From Bacteroidota bacterium (GTDB lineage Bacteria; Bacteroidota; Bacteroidia; Cytophagales; Cytophagaceae): 64,000 bases of DNA. Of this stretch, positions 52,703 through 61,801 are shown piece by piece; the first letter of the stretch is position 1, and every line of letters starts with the position of its first letter. The notes below the pieces were generated by a model that did not search any database, was not told where the DNA came from, and was given only the letters and a program-made list of their open reading frames with translations. The stretch lies in NCBI GenBank assembly GCA_023392125.1, contig JAEVZS010000017.1, positions 62,001 to 126,000 of the forward strand, in the 5' to 3' direction. A program made the translations under genes and the position numbers.

Positions 52703-53983
52703 CTATAGCAGGGGAAGCAGTTTTTCCAGTCCCATGCCCCGGCTTCCCTTGATGAGTATCTGTGCTCCCGTAAAAGACACAGTACTCAGGTAGTTTTCCA
52801 GCGCCGGGCGATCGGTAAAATAGAGCGCTTCCGGACAGGTTTGCAGCGTGCGGGCCATGTGTGTACCGCATAGCAGTACCGTATCAAACTTTTTTTCACA
52901 GATCAGTCTGCCGAGGCGCTCATGTTCTGCTTCCGACTCTTCCCCCAGCTCAAACATATCGCCCAGAATAACCACTTTGCCGGAGCCGGGCAGAGAGGCA
53001 AAGTTTTCGAGCGCAGCCTGCATACTCGAAGGATTGGCATTGTATGCATCGAGCAGCACCGTATTGGTGCCCTGCCGGATCACCTGGCTGCGGTTATTGT
53101 CCGGTACATAAGCACTGATGGCACGGTTGGCTGCCGCATCCGGTACATCGAAATACCGGGCGATGCATAGTGCTGCGGCAATATTGTCAAAGTTGTACCG
53201 GCCGATCAGCTGTGTCTGTATCTGGTCTCCGTTGGCAGCTCTGAAACGTATGTACGGATTGGTTTCCGTGAGTGTACAGGAGTAAAAATCGTTCTCCTGC
53301 GGATAGAAAACAGCCTGCTCCGGCCGTGCTATATCCATAAGAAGAGGATTGGCCGAGTTGATAAAAGCAGTGCCGCCGCTGGATTTCAGATAGGCATAGA
53401 GCTCACCCTTGCCTTTTTTTACGCCTTCCAGCCCGCCAAAACCCTCCAGATGGGCTTTGCCGATATTGGTAATGATGCCGTGCGTAGGCTCGGCGATCCG
53501 GCAGTAGCCTTCGATTTCTTTCTGATGATTGGCCCCCATTTCGATGATGGCCATTTCTGCATCTTCTTTTATGGAAAGCAGGGTCAGCGGTATGCCGATA
53601 TGGTTGTTGAGATTGCCTTTGGTGGCATAGGTTTTATAGGTAGTGGAGAGTACGCTGTGGATAAGCTCTTTGGTAGTAGTCTTGCCATTGGAGCCCGTGA
53701 CGGCGATAAAGGGTATCGTAAAGCGGCGCCGGTGAAAACGGGCCAGCTCCTGCAGGCAGCTCAGAACATCTTGTACCAGTAAGCACCGATTGCTAACTTT
53801 GCAGCTTTCGTCATCAATGATGGCATAGGAGGCACCCTGCTCCAGCGCTGCAGCGGCAAAGAGGTTGCCGTTGTAGCTGGCTCCCCGGAGGGCAAAAAAC
53901 AATACGCCCGGACGAATCTGTCTGGTGTCTGTACAAACGCCTTCTGAGGCCGAAAAGAGCTGGTAGATTGCTTCGATAGACAT
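52703..53983 (-). CDS. murF: UDP-N-acetylmuramoyl-tripeptide--D-alanyl-D-alanine ligase
   Basis: 426 residues, normal for Bacteroidota MurF. It joins D-Ala-D-Ala to UDP-MurNAc-tripeptide with ATP in the cytoplasm, the last soluble step of the peptidoglycan precursor. Visible are the N-terminal substrate domain (SxxVCTDTRQIRPGVLFFAL), the ATP-binding GSNGKTTTKE, the NxNNHIGIPL motif (the TKGNLNNHIGIP stretch), IIEMGANHQKEIEGYC, the carbamylated-Lys/metal region, and the C-terminal LLDAYNANPSSM and LGDMFELGEES. Other mur genes are not adjacent. It is divergent from the small gene at 54050, with 66 bp between the starts. Confidence 0.97.
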   Translation of the reverse strand: MSIEAIYQLFSASEGVCTDTRQIRPGVLFFALRGASYNGNLFAAAALEQGASYAIIDDESCKVSNRCLLVQDVLSCLQELARFHRRRFTIPFIAVTGSNGKTTTKELIHSVLSTTYKTYATKGNLNNHIGIPLTLLSIKEDAEMAIIEMGANHQKEIEGYCRIAEPTHGIITNIGKAHLEGFGGLEGVKKGKGELYAYLKSSGGTAFINSANPLLMDIARPEQAVFYPQENDFYSCTLTETNPYIRFRAANGDQIQTQLIGRYNFDNIAAALCIARYFDVPDAAANRAISAYVPDNNRSQVIRQGTNTVLLDAYNANPSSMQAALENFASLPGSGKVVILGDMFELGEESEAEHERLGRLICEKKFDTVLLCGTHMARTLQTCPEALYFTDRPALENYLSTVSFTGAQILIKGSRGMGLEKLLPLL

Positions 53984-54049
53984 ACCGGTAGTGATTTCTT
54001 GCGATTGTGTTTAAAACAGAAAAATACGAATTGGGGTTTTAATTTTAGT

Positions 54050-54448
54050 ATGAAAGCGATAATTAATTTTCAGGTCATCGAGGATTTCAGGAGCTATTCT
54101 TTTGGCGGCCCCTTTACCCCTTTTATTCAGGAAAACTTCTGCGATTTCTCCTTTTATGACCTGGACCAGTTTTCCGATCAGGAGCTGTTTGAATATGGCC
54201 GTACCATGATCGATGCGGCAGACAGGGTACTCCTGATTATCGGGGGCAGCGAAAATATCAGACCTGACAAGCTTTATCTGCTTCAGAATCTGATTATGGC
54301 GGGCAGGGGCAAATGCTTTGTGCTTTCTACCATACACAATGAGGAGGTTGATGAGTACTTCAGGGATCTCGGGGAGCAGTACTGCACCCGTAAAGAGGAA
54401 GAGCAGCAGAAACAGTTTATTATAGCCGCACTGTCAGACCAAAGGTAA
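54050..54448 (+). CDS. Hypothetical small protein
   Basis: About 132 residues from the ATG at 54050; an upstream frame to 53999 is less likely because it overlaps the promoter region. It contains LYDxxQ-like helices (FYDLDQFSDQELFEYG), a hydrophobic strand DRVLLIIGGS, and a second strand GKCFVLST followed by a charged tail ending in KEEEQQKQFIIAALSDQR. The alternating strand-helix order suggests a small alpha/beta protein. It overlaps the convergent barrel gene by about 29 bp at the 3' ends. The function is not recognised. Confidence 0.65.
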   Translation: MKAIINFQVIEDFRSYSFGGPFTPFIQENFCDFSFYDLDQFSDQELFEYGRTMIDAADRVLLIIGGSENIRPDKLYLLQNLIMAGRGKCFVLSTIHNEEVDEYFRDLGEQYCTRKEEEQQKQFIIAALSDQR

Positions 54449-55013
54449 ATGCCGCAAAGGGGCCCATGCCGCCTTCTGCATACAAGCCAATATTTTCAAA
54501 AAACATGTAGCGTAAACCGGCCATAGCTATAGCGCTCAGTCGCCCGTTGGCGCGGTTGTACGGGTCATTGACAAAAAATGTACCCTTGTAGCCGGCCCCG
54601 AATACCATGTAAATATCGAAATGCTCGCTGTCAAGATTGGTCACCAGATGCTTTTCAAGAAAGGGAGCAAAATGAAAAGAAGCTCTTCCACCCACAAAAT
54701 ACCGGTTTGCTTCGAATATAAAGGTTTCTGCGGGCGTATCGTATTTGTACCTGCGGGCATAATAGGAGACAATAGGACCTACGCTCAGCTCATCGGCTAT
54801 GGCATATTCACCGACCAGAGAGATCTCCGGAAATACGCCTGTCCGGGATGAGTTCGCATAATTGACTGTTTTGAAATGTGCCAATGAAACACCGGCGCTG
54901 ATCAGAAAATCACCTTTTTGCAGAGAATACGGATAGTAGGGCTGCGCATGCTGCGCAGAAGAAAGTATGGATATTAGAAAAAATAAGGCAAGGAAAAAGT
55001 TCCGAATCTTCAT
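54420..55013 (-). CDS. Outer-membrane beta-barrel protein, paralogue A
   Basis: 197 residues with a signal peptide (NFFLALFFLISILSSAQHAQ). The mature part has the small-barrel pattern DFLISAGVSLAHF, GEYAIADELSVGPIVSYYARRY, VGGRASFHFAPFLE and AGLRYMFFENIGLYAEGG, and ends in Leu. It is closely related to the two genes at 55262 and 55915, which share GARxxFxITxFLNEVxNTxIPENLxLxxG. Paralogues of this kind are porin-like or anchoring barrels with unknown ligand. Confidence 0.8.
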   Translation of the reverse strand: MKIRNFFLALFFLISILSSAQHAQPYYPYSLQKGDFLISAGVSLAHFKTVNYANSSRTGVFPEISLVGEYAIADELSVGPIVSYYARRYKYDTPAETFIFEANRYFVGGRASFHFAPFLEKHLVTNLDSEHFDIYMVFGAGYKGTFFVNDPYNRANGRLSAIAMAGLRYMFFENIGLYAEGGMGPFAAFTFGLTVRL

Positions 55014-55204
55014 TTAAGTTAACAGCTCTTTGCTAATCAACCCCGATCGGATTAATATGTTATGATGGAGGAAGGTGGTTTTTACCTGGAGAAGGCAGAA
55101 CGCTTTCCGGGCCATCCGGTCCTGTGATTGTCTCGGTAGTATCGCAAAATACGGCCTGTCTGCTGAAAATAGCCGGACGATAAAAGACGATAGACAAATA
55201 AAGT

Positions 55205-55243
55205 AAAAGCAACGAGGCCGGTTTTGCCGGCCTCGTTGCTTTT
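55205..55243. terminator. Strong bidirectional terminator between barrel paralogues
   Basis: A perfect 17-bp stem (AAAAGCAACGAGGCCGG with its complement) around a 5-nt loop has a T-run on both strands. It lies 18 bp after the reconstructed stop of paralogue B, which supports that stop. Confidence 0.95.
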
Positions 55244-55261
55244 ATGAAGATAGCTCCCGTA

Positions 55262-55896
55262 TCAGAAGCTGAATGCCAGTCCGAATGCGCCAAACTGAGC
55301 ACTGTTGCGGTGCCCGGCCCAGCCTATGCCCAGCTCGGTAAATACAATACGCCCACGTGATCGGAGAAAAGATACCTTGCACCGATAAAAGGTCCGCCGA
55401 AAGGTTCCAGATCGGAAGCTGTCGGATAGCCTTTGTACTCGTTTTCTTTGCTCTGACGGTAATGGTCCAGTCCCAGGTGCACACCGGTAAAGAGATGCAG
55501 GTTTTCAGGAATGCTGGTATTAGCGACTTCGTTGAGAAAAGAAGTGATCAGAAACGTCCCTCTGGCTCCGACACTCAGATAGTTTTCCCTGATACGCCAG
55601 TCGGAAGCATATTCATATCCGGGAATACGGCTGTTGTACACTTCTCCTTCCCTGCGGTAGGTCTTGGAAAAGTAATGTGCCATAAGTCCTATAGCGACAT
55701 AATCATGAATGCCGATATCTATCGTGCCGTATAAAGGCAACAGGGTAGAGCTTACCCATTCGTGGCTGTTGTAGTCAGACAGGGTAAAGCCCAGCTGAAA
55801 AGCAACATTTCCTTTCCGGAACTCCTGAGCCATACCATTTGCGGATAAGCCCAGAATAATGATGCAGGAGAATAGTATTCGACCAATGACGGGCAT
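55262..55896 (-). pseudogene. Outer-membrane beta-barrel protein, paralogue B (frameshifted near the 3' end)
   Basis: The frame from 55896 gives a signal peptide (ILFSCIIILGLSANGMAQ) and barrel strands homologous to paralogue C (VGARGTFLITSFLNEVANTSIPENL), up to GARYLFSDHVGV, then stops prematurely at 55324. If the frame is shifted at about 55346, the protein continues VFTELGIGWAGHRNSAQFGA and ends FGLAFSF, a proper barrel end with terminal Phe, 18 bp before a strong terminator. So a single-base indel has damaged the last ~25 residues, or the sequence has an error there. Confidence 0.8.
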
Positions 55897-55914
55897 AATT
55901 TCGCAGTTCCGGGA

Positions 55915-56526
55915 TTAAAATTTTATGGAAAATCCGGTATTGAACAGACTGGTATAACCGAACGGATATATTTCCAGGTAAACCCCGACGTTTTCTGCGA
56001 ACATATAGCGTGCGCCTGCAGCAAGCAGAGAAGCATGACCGTCGGTAGTTGTTAAGGTATAATCATTTACACCGTCAACAGCAGACCGGGTTCTTTTATG
56101 ATACAGATTTATTCCGGCAAGCACTCCGGCATACAGATCCAGATTTTCAGGAATATTGGTATTGGCAACCTCGTTCAGGAAAGGAGTGATCTGAAAAGTG
56201 GCTCTTGCTCCGAAATAGTACCATGATTCATTTACTTTGTCGCTAAGACGTCCGTCGATCCAGTTTGGATCACCGCCTTTGAAAAATCTGGTTTTGTAGC
56301 TCAGATAAGGTCCTACGGTAATCCACTTATGGATTCCGATGTCGACACTGGCATTGAAAGCCGGTAATCCTACTTTGTTGTTCAGAGGAAAAGAGTATCC
56401 GTTGCCGACATGGTCCAGCAGACCGACACCCAGGTTAAGATGAACATCCCCTTTTTCAAAACCCTGGGCAAATGATGAAAATGTGGCTGTTAGAAACAGC
56501 GATGTAATCAAAATAATCCTTTTCAT
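55915..56526 (-). CDS. Outer-membrane beta-barrel protein, paralogue C
   Basis: 203 residues with a signal peptide (MKRIILITSLFLTATFSSFAQ). Barrel strands are visible (DVHLNLGVGLLDHV, INLYHKRTRSAV, LLAAGARYMFAENVGVYLEIYPFGY), and it ends in Phe (NTGFSIKF), the usual BAM signal. It lies 18 bp upstream of paralogue B in the same direction, so B and C share a transcript. Confidence 0.8.
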   Translation of the reverse strand: MKRIILITSLFLTATFSSFAQGFEKGDVHLNLGVGLLDHVGNGYSFPLNNKVGLPAFNASVDIGIHKWITVGPYLSYKTRFFKGGDPNWIDGRLSDKVNESWYYFGARATFQITPFLNEVANTNIPENLDLYAGVLAGINLYHKRTRSAVDGVNDYTLTTTDGHASLLAAGARYMFAENVGVYLEIYPFGYTSLFNTGFSIKF

Positions 56527-56602
56527 ATTTTTTAAATGGTTTTTAAACGGGTAAAAATACTTTTTAATAGTGAATAATTGAATGTTAAGAATCTAAAAAA
56601 TA

Positions 56603-57394
56603 TTACCTGCCGGTCTGATGGATGGAAAAACGGTCACTGTCCCGGAAAGCCGGAAACGCTGAGCGGAAGGACTGTAGTTTGGCCATGTCAAGAGATCCGG
56701 TCTGAATAACTTCGGCATGACCCGAATCGTTTATTTTTTCTCCCAGAAAATTCCATATTCCGGAGCTGCCTTCGTAAACAATGGCTTTACCGTCAGTTCC
56801 CGTTCTGTTGACGCCGGTTATATAGCACTGATTCTCAATAGCTCTGGCCGGTAAAAGTGTGTTCCATGCTAATGTTCTGGCAGCAGGCCAGCTGGCAATA
56901 TAGATTGCCAGGTCATAGCTTTCTGCTTCCGTGTTTCTGGACCAGACGGGAAAACGCAGATCGTAGCAGATAAAAGGAGCAATCTTCCAGCCTTTCAGCT
57001 CTTTTATAAGACGTTTTTCACCGGCGGAGAAAACCAGATGCTCATCGGCCATGCGGAACAGATGCCTTTTGTCATAAAAGTCGATTCGTCCATCCGGTTC
57101 GACCCAAAGCATGCGGTTGTAATACCGGCTGTTTTCCCGGATGATGATACTTCCGGTTAGTACAGCCCCGGTCTGGGCTGCCATTTGCTTCATCCACCGG
57201 CAGGTTGTCAGATTCATCGGTTCGGCCAGAGCCGGAGCATTCATGGTAAAACCTGTAGTAAACATCTCAGGCAATACAATCAGGTCACCGATTGATCCGG
57301 CATTCCATATTTTCTCTTCGAGCATGGCCAGGTTGGCACCCGGGTTTTCCCAGTACAAAGAGGTTTGTACGGTCGTTATGGTCAGATTCTGCAT
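56603..57394 (-). CDS. Nitrilase-family omega-amidase (YafV/NIT2-like)
   Basis: About 263 residues from the ATG at 57394, chosen because it starts the conserved MQNLTITTVQTSLYWENP. The nitrilase triad is visible: Glu in LIVLPEMFTTGF, Lys in FYDKRHLF, and Cys in APFICYDLRFPVWSRN. The family hydrolyses alpha-ketoglutaramate or alpha-ketosuccinamate to the keto acid and ammonia. Its start overlaps the end of the aminotransferase gene by 13 bp, so both are made together. The transaminase uses glutamine as amino donor and the amidase pulls the reaction by removing the product. Confidence 0.92.
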   Translation of the reverse strand: MQNLTITTVQTSLYWENPGANLAMLEEKIWNAGSIGDLIVLPEMFTTGFTMNAPALAEPMNLTTCRWMKQMAAQTGAVLTGSIIIRENSRYYNRMLWVEPDGRIDFYDKRHLFRMADEHLVFSAGEKRLIKELKGWKIAPFICYDLRFPVWSRNTEAESYDLAIYIASWPAARTLAWNTLLPARAIENQCYITGVNRTGTDGKAIVYEGSSGIWNFLGEKINDSGHAEVIQTGSLDMAKLQSFRSAFPAFRDSDRFSIHQTGR

Positions 57395-58524
57395 AGCTTT
57401 TCTGCGGCTTTTTCCAGCGTAATGGTTTCTTTGGCAAAACAGAAGCGGAGAACTTTCTCGTCTTTTCCGGAATGGTAGAATACAGATATGGGGATTGAGG
57501 CTACTCCGGCTTCGCGGGTGAGCCATTCTGCCATCTCGGTATCCCGTATATCAGAAATGTTTTTGTAGGAAAACAGCTGAAAATAAGTGCCGGCGGATGG
57601 TACGCAGGTAAAGCGGGATGACTGCATAAGCCCGATAAAATGATCCCGTTTGGACTGGTAGAAGGCAGACAGAGAAAGATATTCATCTCTGTTATCCAGA
57701 AAATCAGCTATGGCATATTGCAAAGGCGTGGCAGCAGCAAAAGTAATGTACTGATGTACCTTGCGAAACTCTTTCATAAGTTCAGCCTGGGCTATGCAGT
57801 ATCCTATACGCCAGCCGGTAGTATGAAACGTCTTGCCAAAGGAAAAGACAGACAGCAGGCGTTCCCGAAGACTTTCATAACGCAGCAGACTTACGTGCTC
57901 TGCTCCGTCAAAGACGATATGCTCGTATACTTCATCACTCAGAATAAGAATATCGGTGTCCTGAACCAGCTTTTCCAGAGCCGCTATGTCAGAAGCTTTC
58001 AGTATGCTTCCGGTAGGATTATGCGGTGAGTTGATGATAATCATCCTGGTTCTGGAGCTGATTTTTGCGCTGACTTCTTCCCAGGGGATCTCAAAATCGG
58101 GATAGCTGAGCTCTACAAATACAGGTACGCCGCCATGGAGCCGGACTGCGGGCACATAGCTGTCAAATGCCGGTTCGAAAATAATGACTTCATCGCCCTC
58201 TCCCACAAATGCGCCTATGGCGGTATAGCAGGCTTCCGTGGCGCCGCAGGTTACGGTAACCTCCGTACCGGGATCGGGCAGATACTGATAGAGCTCCCGG
58301 GTTTTCTGAGCAATTTTTTCCCGCAGAGGCAGTACACCAGGCATGGGCGCATACTGATTCCATCCGTGGTGCATGTGTTTTTTTGCCAGATCAATCAGCT
58401 GCTGGGAACAGGCAAAATCAGGAAAGCCCTGGGCCAGGTTGATGGCTTTGTGTTCTGCGGCAAGCTGCGACATAACAGAAAAAATGGTCGTTTCTATATC
58501 CGGTAATTTACTACGGTACTTCAT
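57382..58524 (-). CDS. ybdL: Methionine/glutamine aminotransferase, YbdL type (class I PLP enzyme)
   Basis: 380 residues. Markers are NLAQGFPDFACSQQL, QYAPMPGVLPLREKIA, NSPHNPTGS with the substrate-binding Asn, LSDEVYEH with the PLP-phenol Asp/Tyr, SFGKTFHTTGWRIGY with the Schiff-base Lys, and RFCFAKE with the substrate-binding Arg. The pattern is that of E. coli YbdL and kynurenine/glutamine transaminase K, which transaminate methionine and glutamine with 2-oxo acids including 2-oxo-4-methylthiobutanoate. With the coupled omega-amidase it fits the last step of methionine salvage, glutamine transaminase plus amidase. Confidence 0.93.
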   Translation of the reverse strand: MKYRSKLPDIETTIFSVMSQLAAEHKAINLAQGFPDFACSQQLIDLAKKHMHHGWNQYAPMPGVLPLREKIAQKTRELYQYLPDPGTEVTVTCGATEACYTAIGAFVGEGDEVIIFEPAFDSYVPAVRLHGGVPVFVELSYPDFEIPWEEVSAKISSRTRMIIINSPHNPTGSILKASDIAALEKLVQDTDILILSDEVYEHIVFDGAEHVSLLRYESLRERLLSVFSFGKTFHTTGWRIGYCIAQAELMKEFRKVHQYITFAAATPLQYAIADFLDNRDEYLSLSAFYQSKRDHFIGLMQSSRFTCVPSAGTYFQLFSYKNISDIRDTEMAEWLTREAGVASIPISVFYHSGKDEKVLRFCFAKETITLEKAAEKLCRI

Positions 58525-58695
58525 GCAGCAAATATCATAATCTTTGCAGATAGTTTGACAAAGGACTAAACATTATATTTTGCAGGAAGTTCTTATAATA
58601 GAAGGGTTGAGGTTTGGAAGTTGAGTAGTTTAGGTTGACAGGGATTACTTTTGATTGATAATCTGTCCGGGCCGGCAAAGCCGGTCCGGACGGGT

Positions 58696-58730
58696 AAATA
58701 AAAAAACCGCATCAAGCGGTTTTTTTATTT
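58696..58730. terminator. Bidirectional terminator after cysN
   Basis: AAATAAAAAAACCGC and GCGGTTTTTTTATTT form a perfect 15-bp stem with loop ATCAA and T-runs on both strands. It ends the sulfate-activation genes on the minus strand. Confidence 0.9.
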
Positions 58731-58753
58731 ATGGAATGAATGCGGATTATTCC

Positions 58754-60025
58754 TTACAATATCATGCCTGCTCCGACAGTCTCGTTTGTGAACTCATCGA
58801 TCAGGATAAGGCTTCCGGTAGTTCTGTTTTTATTGTAATTGTCGCAGAAAAGAGGGTTGGTGGTCCTTAGCAGAATCCGGCCGATATCGTTCAGACCTAT
58901 GGTTTTATCATCCTCGATTCTGTGCAGTGTATTGATATTTACTTTATAGCGTATTTCTTTTACAATGCAGCGACACTCCTTGCTGGTATGCTTCAGAATA
59001 TATTTTCCGTTAGCCTGCAGCGGTTTTTCATTCAGCCAGCATATCATAACCTCAACATCTTGTGTGGCATTGGGCTGATTGTTTGGTTTTACAATCATAT
59101 CACCCCGGCTGATATCAATCTCGTCTTCCAGTGTTATAGTGACCGACATAGGAGCAAAAGCCTCGCTCAATGGCCCGTCCATGGTCTCAATGGATTTGAT
59201 TTTGGTAGTGAAGCCGGAAGGTAGCGCCAGTACTTCATCGCCGGGTTTGAAAACCCCGCCCGCGATCCGGCCTGCGTATCCTCTGAAATCATGGTATTCA
59301 TCGCTTTGCGGACGAATAACACACTGTACAGGGAAACGACTGTTGACATAATCAAGATCGCTTGCTATATGAACGGTTTCGAGAGTGTACAGAAGTGTGC
59401 TTCCCTGATACCATGGCATATGTTGGGAGCGATCCACAATATTGTCGCCATTGAGGGCGCTGATCGGAATAAAGCGTATATCCGGAATATTCAGCTTGGA
59501 AGAGAAGTCTTCATAATCGCTTTTTATTTTTTCGAATACATCCTGGCTGTAATCTACCAGGTCCATTTTATTGACACAGATTACTACGTGCTTAATCTGT
59601 AATAAGGAAGCAATAAAGGAATGACGACAGGTCTGCTCAACAATACCGTTTCGGGCATCAACCAGAATGATTGCCAGATTGGCAGTAGAGGCTCCGGTAA
59701 CCATATTGCGTGTATATTGAATATGTCCCGGAGTATCGGCTATGATAAATTTGCGTTTCGGAGTAGCGAAATACCTGTAAGCGACATCGATAGTAATACC
59801 CTGCTCTCTCTCGGAACGAAGCCCGTCGGTCAGAAGCGCCAGGTTGACATGTCCGTCTCCTCTCTGTGTGCTGGACTGCTCAATGGCTTCAAGCTGATCC
59901 TGAAAGATGGCTTTGGAATCATAGAGTAAACGGCCGATTAATGTACTTTTTCCATCATCTACGCTGCCGGCGGTGGTAAAGCGCAGCAGGTCCATATCCA
60001 GATATCCGTTATTTTCAGTTTTCAT
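58754..60025 (-). CDS. cysN: Sulfate adenylyltransferase subunit 1 (GTPase)
   Basis: 423 residues. GTPase motifs are GSVDDGKSTLIGRLLYD (P-loop), the switch II DTPGHIQYTRNM, and CVNKMDLVDY. The C-terminal beta-barrel domains II and III resemble EF-Tu. CysN couples GTP hydrolysis to the formation of adenylyl sulfate (APS) by CysD. The protein lacks a fused C-terminal APS kinase; that activity is encoded separately by cysC upstream. Gene order on the minus strand is cysC, cysD, cysN with gaps of 32 and 119 bp. Confidence 0.97.
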   Translation of the reverse strand: MKTENNGYLDMDLLRFTTAGSVDDGKSTLIGRLLYDSKAIFQDQLEAIEQSSTQRGDGHVNLALLTDGLRSEREQGITIDVAYRYFATPKRKFIIADTPGHIQYTRNMVTGASTANLAIILVDARNGIVEQTCRHSFIASLLQIKHVVICVNKMDLVDYSQDVFEKIKSDYEDFSSKLNIPDIRFIPISALNGDNIVDRSQHMPWYQGSTLLYTLETVHIASDLDYVNSRFPVQCVIRPQSDEYHDFRGYAGRIAGGVFKPGDEVLALPSGFTTKIKSIETMDGPLSEAFAPMSVTITLEDEIDISRGDMIVKPNNQPNATQDVEVMICWLNEKPLQANGKYILKHTSKECRCIVKEIRYKVNINTLHRIEDDKTIGLNDIGRILLRTTNPLFCDNYNKNRTTGSLILIDEFTNETVGAGMIL

Positions 60026-60144
60026 CAGAAGTAGTGTGTAAAAGTTTTTTGTGATGTAAAGATTATCAGATCAAAGTTTTTAAGCTTATGATAGTAAAGT
60101 TTAATGTTCAGAGACTTTTAAGCATTTACTTTTTAAACCTTTAC

Positions 60145-61047
60145 TTAAAAATATCCTTGTTTTTTGCGGTCCTCCATGGCAGCCTCAGACCGCTTGTCAT
60201 CGGTACGGGTTCCGCGCTCGGTCAATCTTGCAGAAGCAACCTCCTCGATTATTTCCTGGAGATTGGAAGCCTGAGATTCTACTGCTCCCGTACAGGTCAT
60301 ATCGCCTACAGTCCGGAAACGAACAATCCGGTCTTCTATCGTTTCGTTTTTCAGAAGGGTAACAAAAGGCGACTCGGCCAGCAGCGTACCTCCTCTGTTG
60401 ATGATTTTTCTTGTGTGTGAGAAATAGATGCTTGGGATCTCCAGTTTTTCCAGCGCTATGTATTGCCATACATCCATCTCTGTCCAGTTGCTGATCGGGA
60501 ACACCCTGAAATGCTCGCCTATGTGTTTGCGGCCATTGTACAGGCTCCACAGCTCGGGGCGCTGATTTTTCGGATCCCACTGTCCGAACTCATCTCTGTG
60601 AGAGAAAAAGCGTTCTTTGGCCCGTGCTTTTTCTTCGTCTCTGCGCGCTCCGCCAAAGCATGCGTCAAATTTAAATTCTTCAATGGTATCAAGCAGTGTA
60701 ATGGTCTGAAGACCATTACGGCTCGGGTTAGCGCCTTTTTCCTCTACTGCTCTGCCGCTTTTGATAGAGTCACCTACGGAACGTACAATCAGACGGGCTC
60801 CGAGTTTTTCAACCAGTTCGTCTCTGAAGGTGATGGTTTCAGGAAAATTGTGCTCTGTATCTATATGCACAAGAGGGAAAGGCAGTTTGCCGGGCCAGAA
60901 TGCCTTTTGAGCCAGTCTGACCATTACAATGCTGTCTTTTCCGCCGGAAAATAACAAGGCAGGTTTTTCAAATTGAGCAACAACTTCTCGCATAACGAAG
61001 ATTGCTTCGGCCTCAAGTTGTTTCAGATGGGTTAAGTTATAATCCAT
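60145..61047 (-). CDS. cysD: Sulfate adenylyltransferase subunit 2
   Basis: 300 residues, the typical length. The PP-loop for ATP (LLFSGGKDSIVMVRLA), FPLVHIDTEHNFPET, RRDEEKARAKERFFS and FRVFPISNWTEMDVWQYI are all present, and the end RLTERGTRTDDKRSEAAMEDRKKQGYF is characteristic for CysD. It catalyses ATP plus sulfate to APS together with CysN in the cytoplasm. It is transcribed between cysC and cysN. Confidence 0.98.
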   Translation of the reverse strand: MDYNLTHLKQLEAEAIFVMREVVAQFEKPALLFSGGKDSIVMVRLAQKAFWPGKLPFPLVHIDTEHNFPETITFRDELVEKLGARLIVRSVGDSIKSGRAVEEKGANPSRNGLQTITLLDTIEEFKFDACFGGARRDEEKARAKERFFSHRDEFGQWDPKNQRPELWSLYNGRKHIGEHFRVFPISNWTEMDVWQYIALEKLEIPSIYFSHTRKIINRGGTLLAESPFVTLLKNETIEDRIVRFRTVGDMTCTGAVESQASNLQEIIEEVASARLTERGTRTDDKRSEAAMEDRKKQGYF

Positions 61048-61079
61048 GGTACTAATTATATCAGGTCCTTTTGCTCCTG

Positions 61080-61685
61080 TTAATAGTTGATTTTAGTTAG
61101 AACTGTATCAAATAGATTTTTTCTGCAATCCTCCAGAGGTTCCAGATCGGTTCGTATCTCTATGTCCGGACGGACCGGGCCTTCAAACGGTGAATCGATA
61201 CCGGTAAAATTTTTAATTTCCCCGTTCCGTACTTTTTTATAAAGCCCTTTGACATCTCTTTGTTCACATATTTCGATCGGGCAGTTGATATAAACCTCCA
61301 TAAACCCCTCACCGATAATCTCACGGGCCATGCTCCGGATCTCTTCGGTCGGGCTGATAAAAGAGCATATAGTGACAATGCCGCAATTCATAAACAGCTT
61401 GGATACTTCTGCAGCCCGGCGGATATTCTCAAGTCTGTCTGCTTCCGAAAAACCGAGATTATTGTTCAGACCGGTGCGGAGATTATCCCCGTCCAGAAGC
61501 TGGGTAAGAAAACCAGCCTGATGCAGATCTTTTTCCAGCGCCCTGGCAAGCGTGCTTTTGCCGGAGCCGGATAAGCCTACCATCCAGAGAACAATGCCCC
61601 GCTGTCTGAGTAATCTTTCTTTGTCACTCTGTTTTAAAATCGTGTCAAAGATGGGATGTATATTGTTCGAAGTATTCATAGTCAA
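61080..61685 (-). CDS. cysC: Adenylylsulfate kinase
   Basis: 201 residues. The P-loop GLSGSGKSTLARAL, LDGDNLRTGLNNNLGFSEADR, the switch region CSFISPTEEIRSMAREI, and RDVKGLYKKVRNGEIKNFTGID are the APS-kinase signature. It phosphorylates APS to PAPS. It is first in the cysC-cysD-cysN transcript and divergent from cysQ (116 bp between starts). No cysH or sulfite reductase lies in the window, so whether PAPS feeds assimilation or sulfation cannot be decided here. Confidence 0.97.
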   Translation of the reverse strand: MTMNTSNNIHPIFDTILKQSDKERLLRQRGIVLWMVGLSGSGKSTLARALEKDLHQAGFLTQLLDGDNLRTGLNNNLGFSEADRLENIRRAAEVSKLFMNCGIVTICSFISPTEEIRSMAREIIGEGFMEVYINCPIEICEQRDVKGLYKKVRNGEIKNFTGIDSPFEGPVRPDIEIRTDLEPLEDCRKNLFDTVLTKINY

Positions 61686-61801
61686 AAAGCAAAAATAGCA
61701 TTATTTTATAATAAAACTCAGGAATGTGTTAAACTTCTATTAATTTGAGCGATTTAATAGACTACTTTCTGTAAAACAAGTTGAATTGAAAAACTGCATA
61801 T

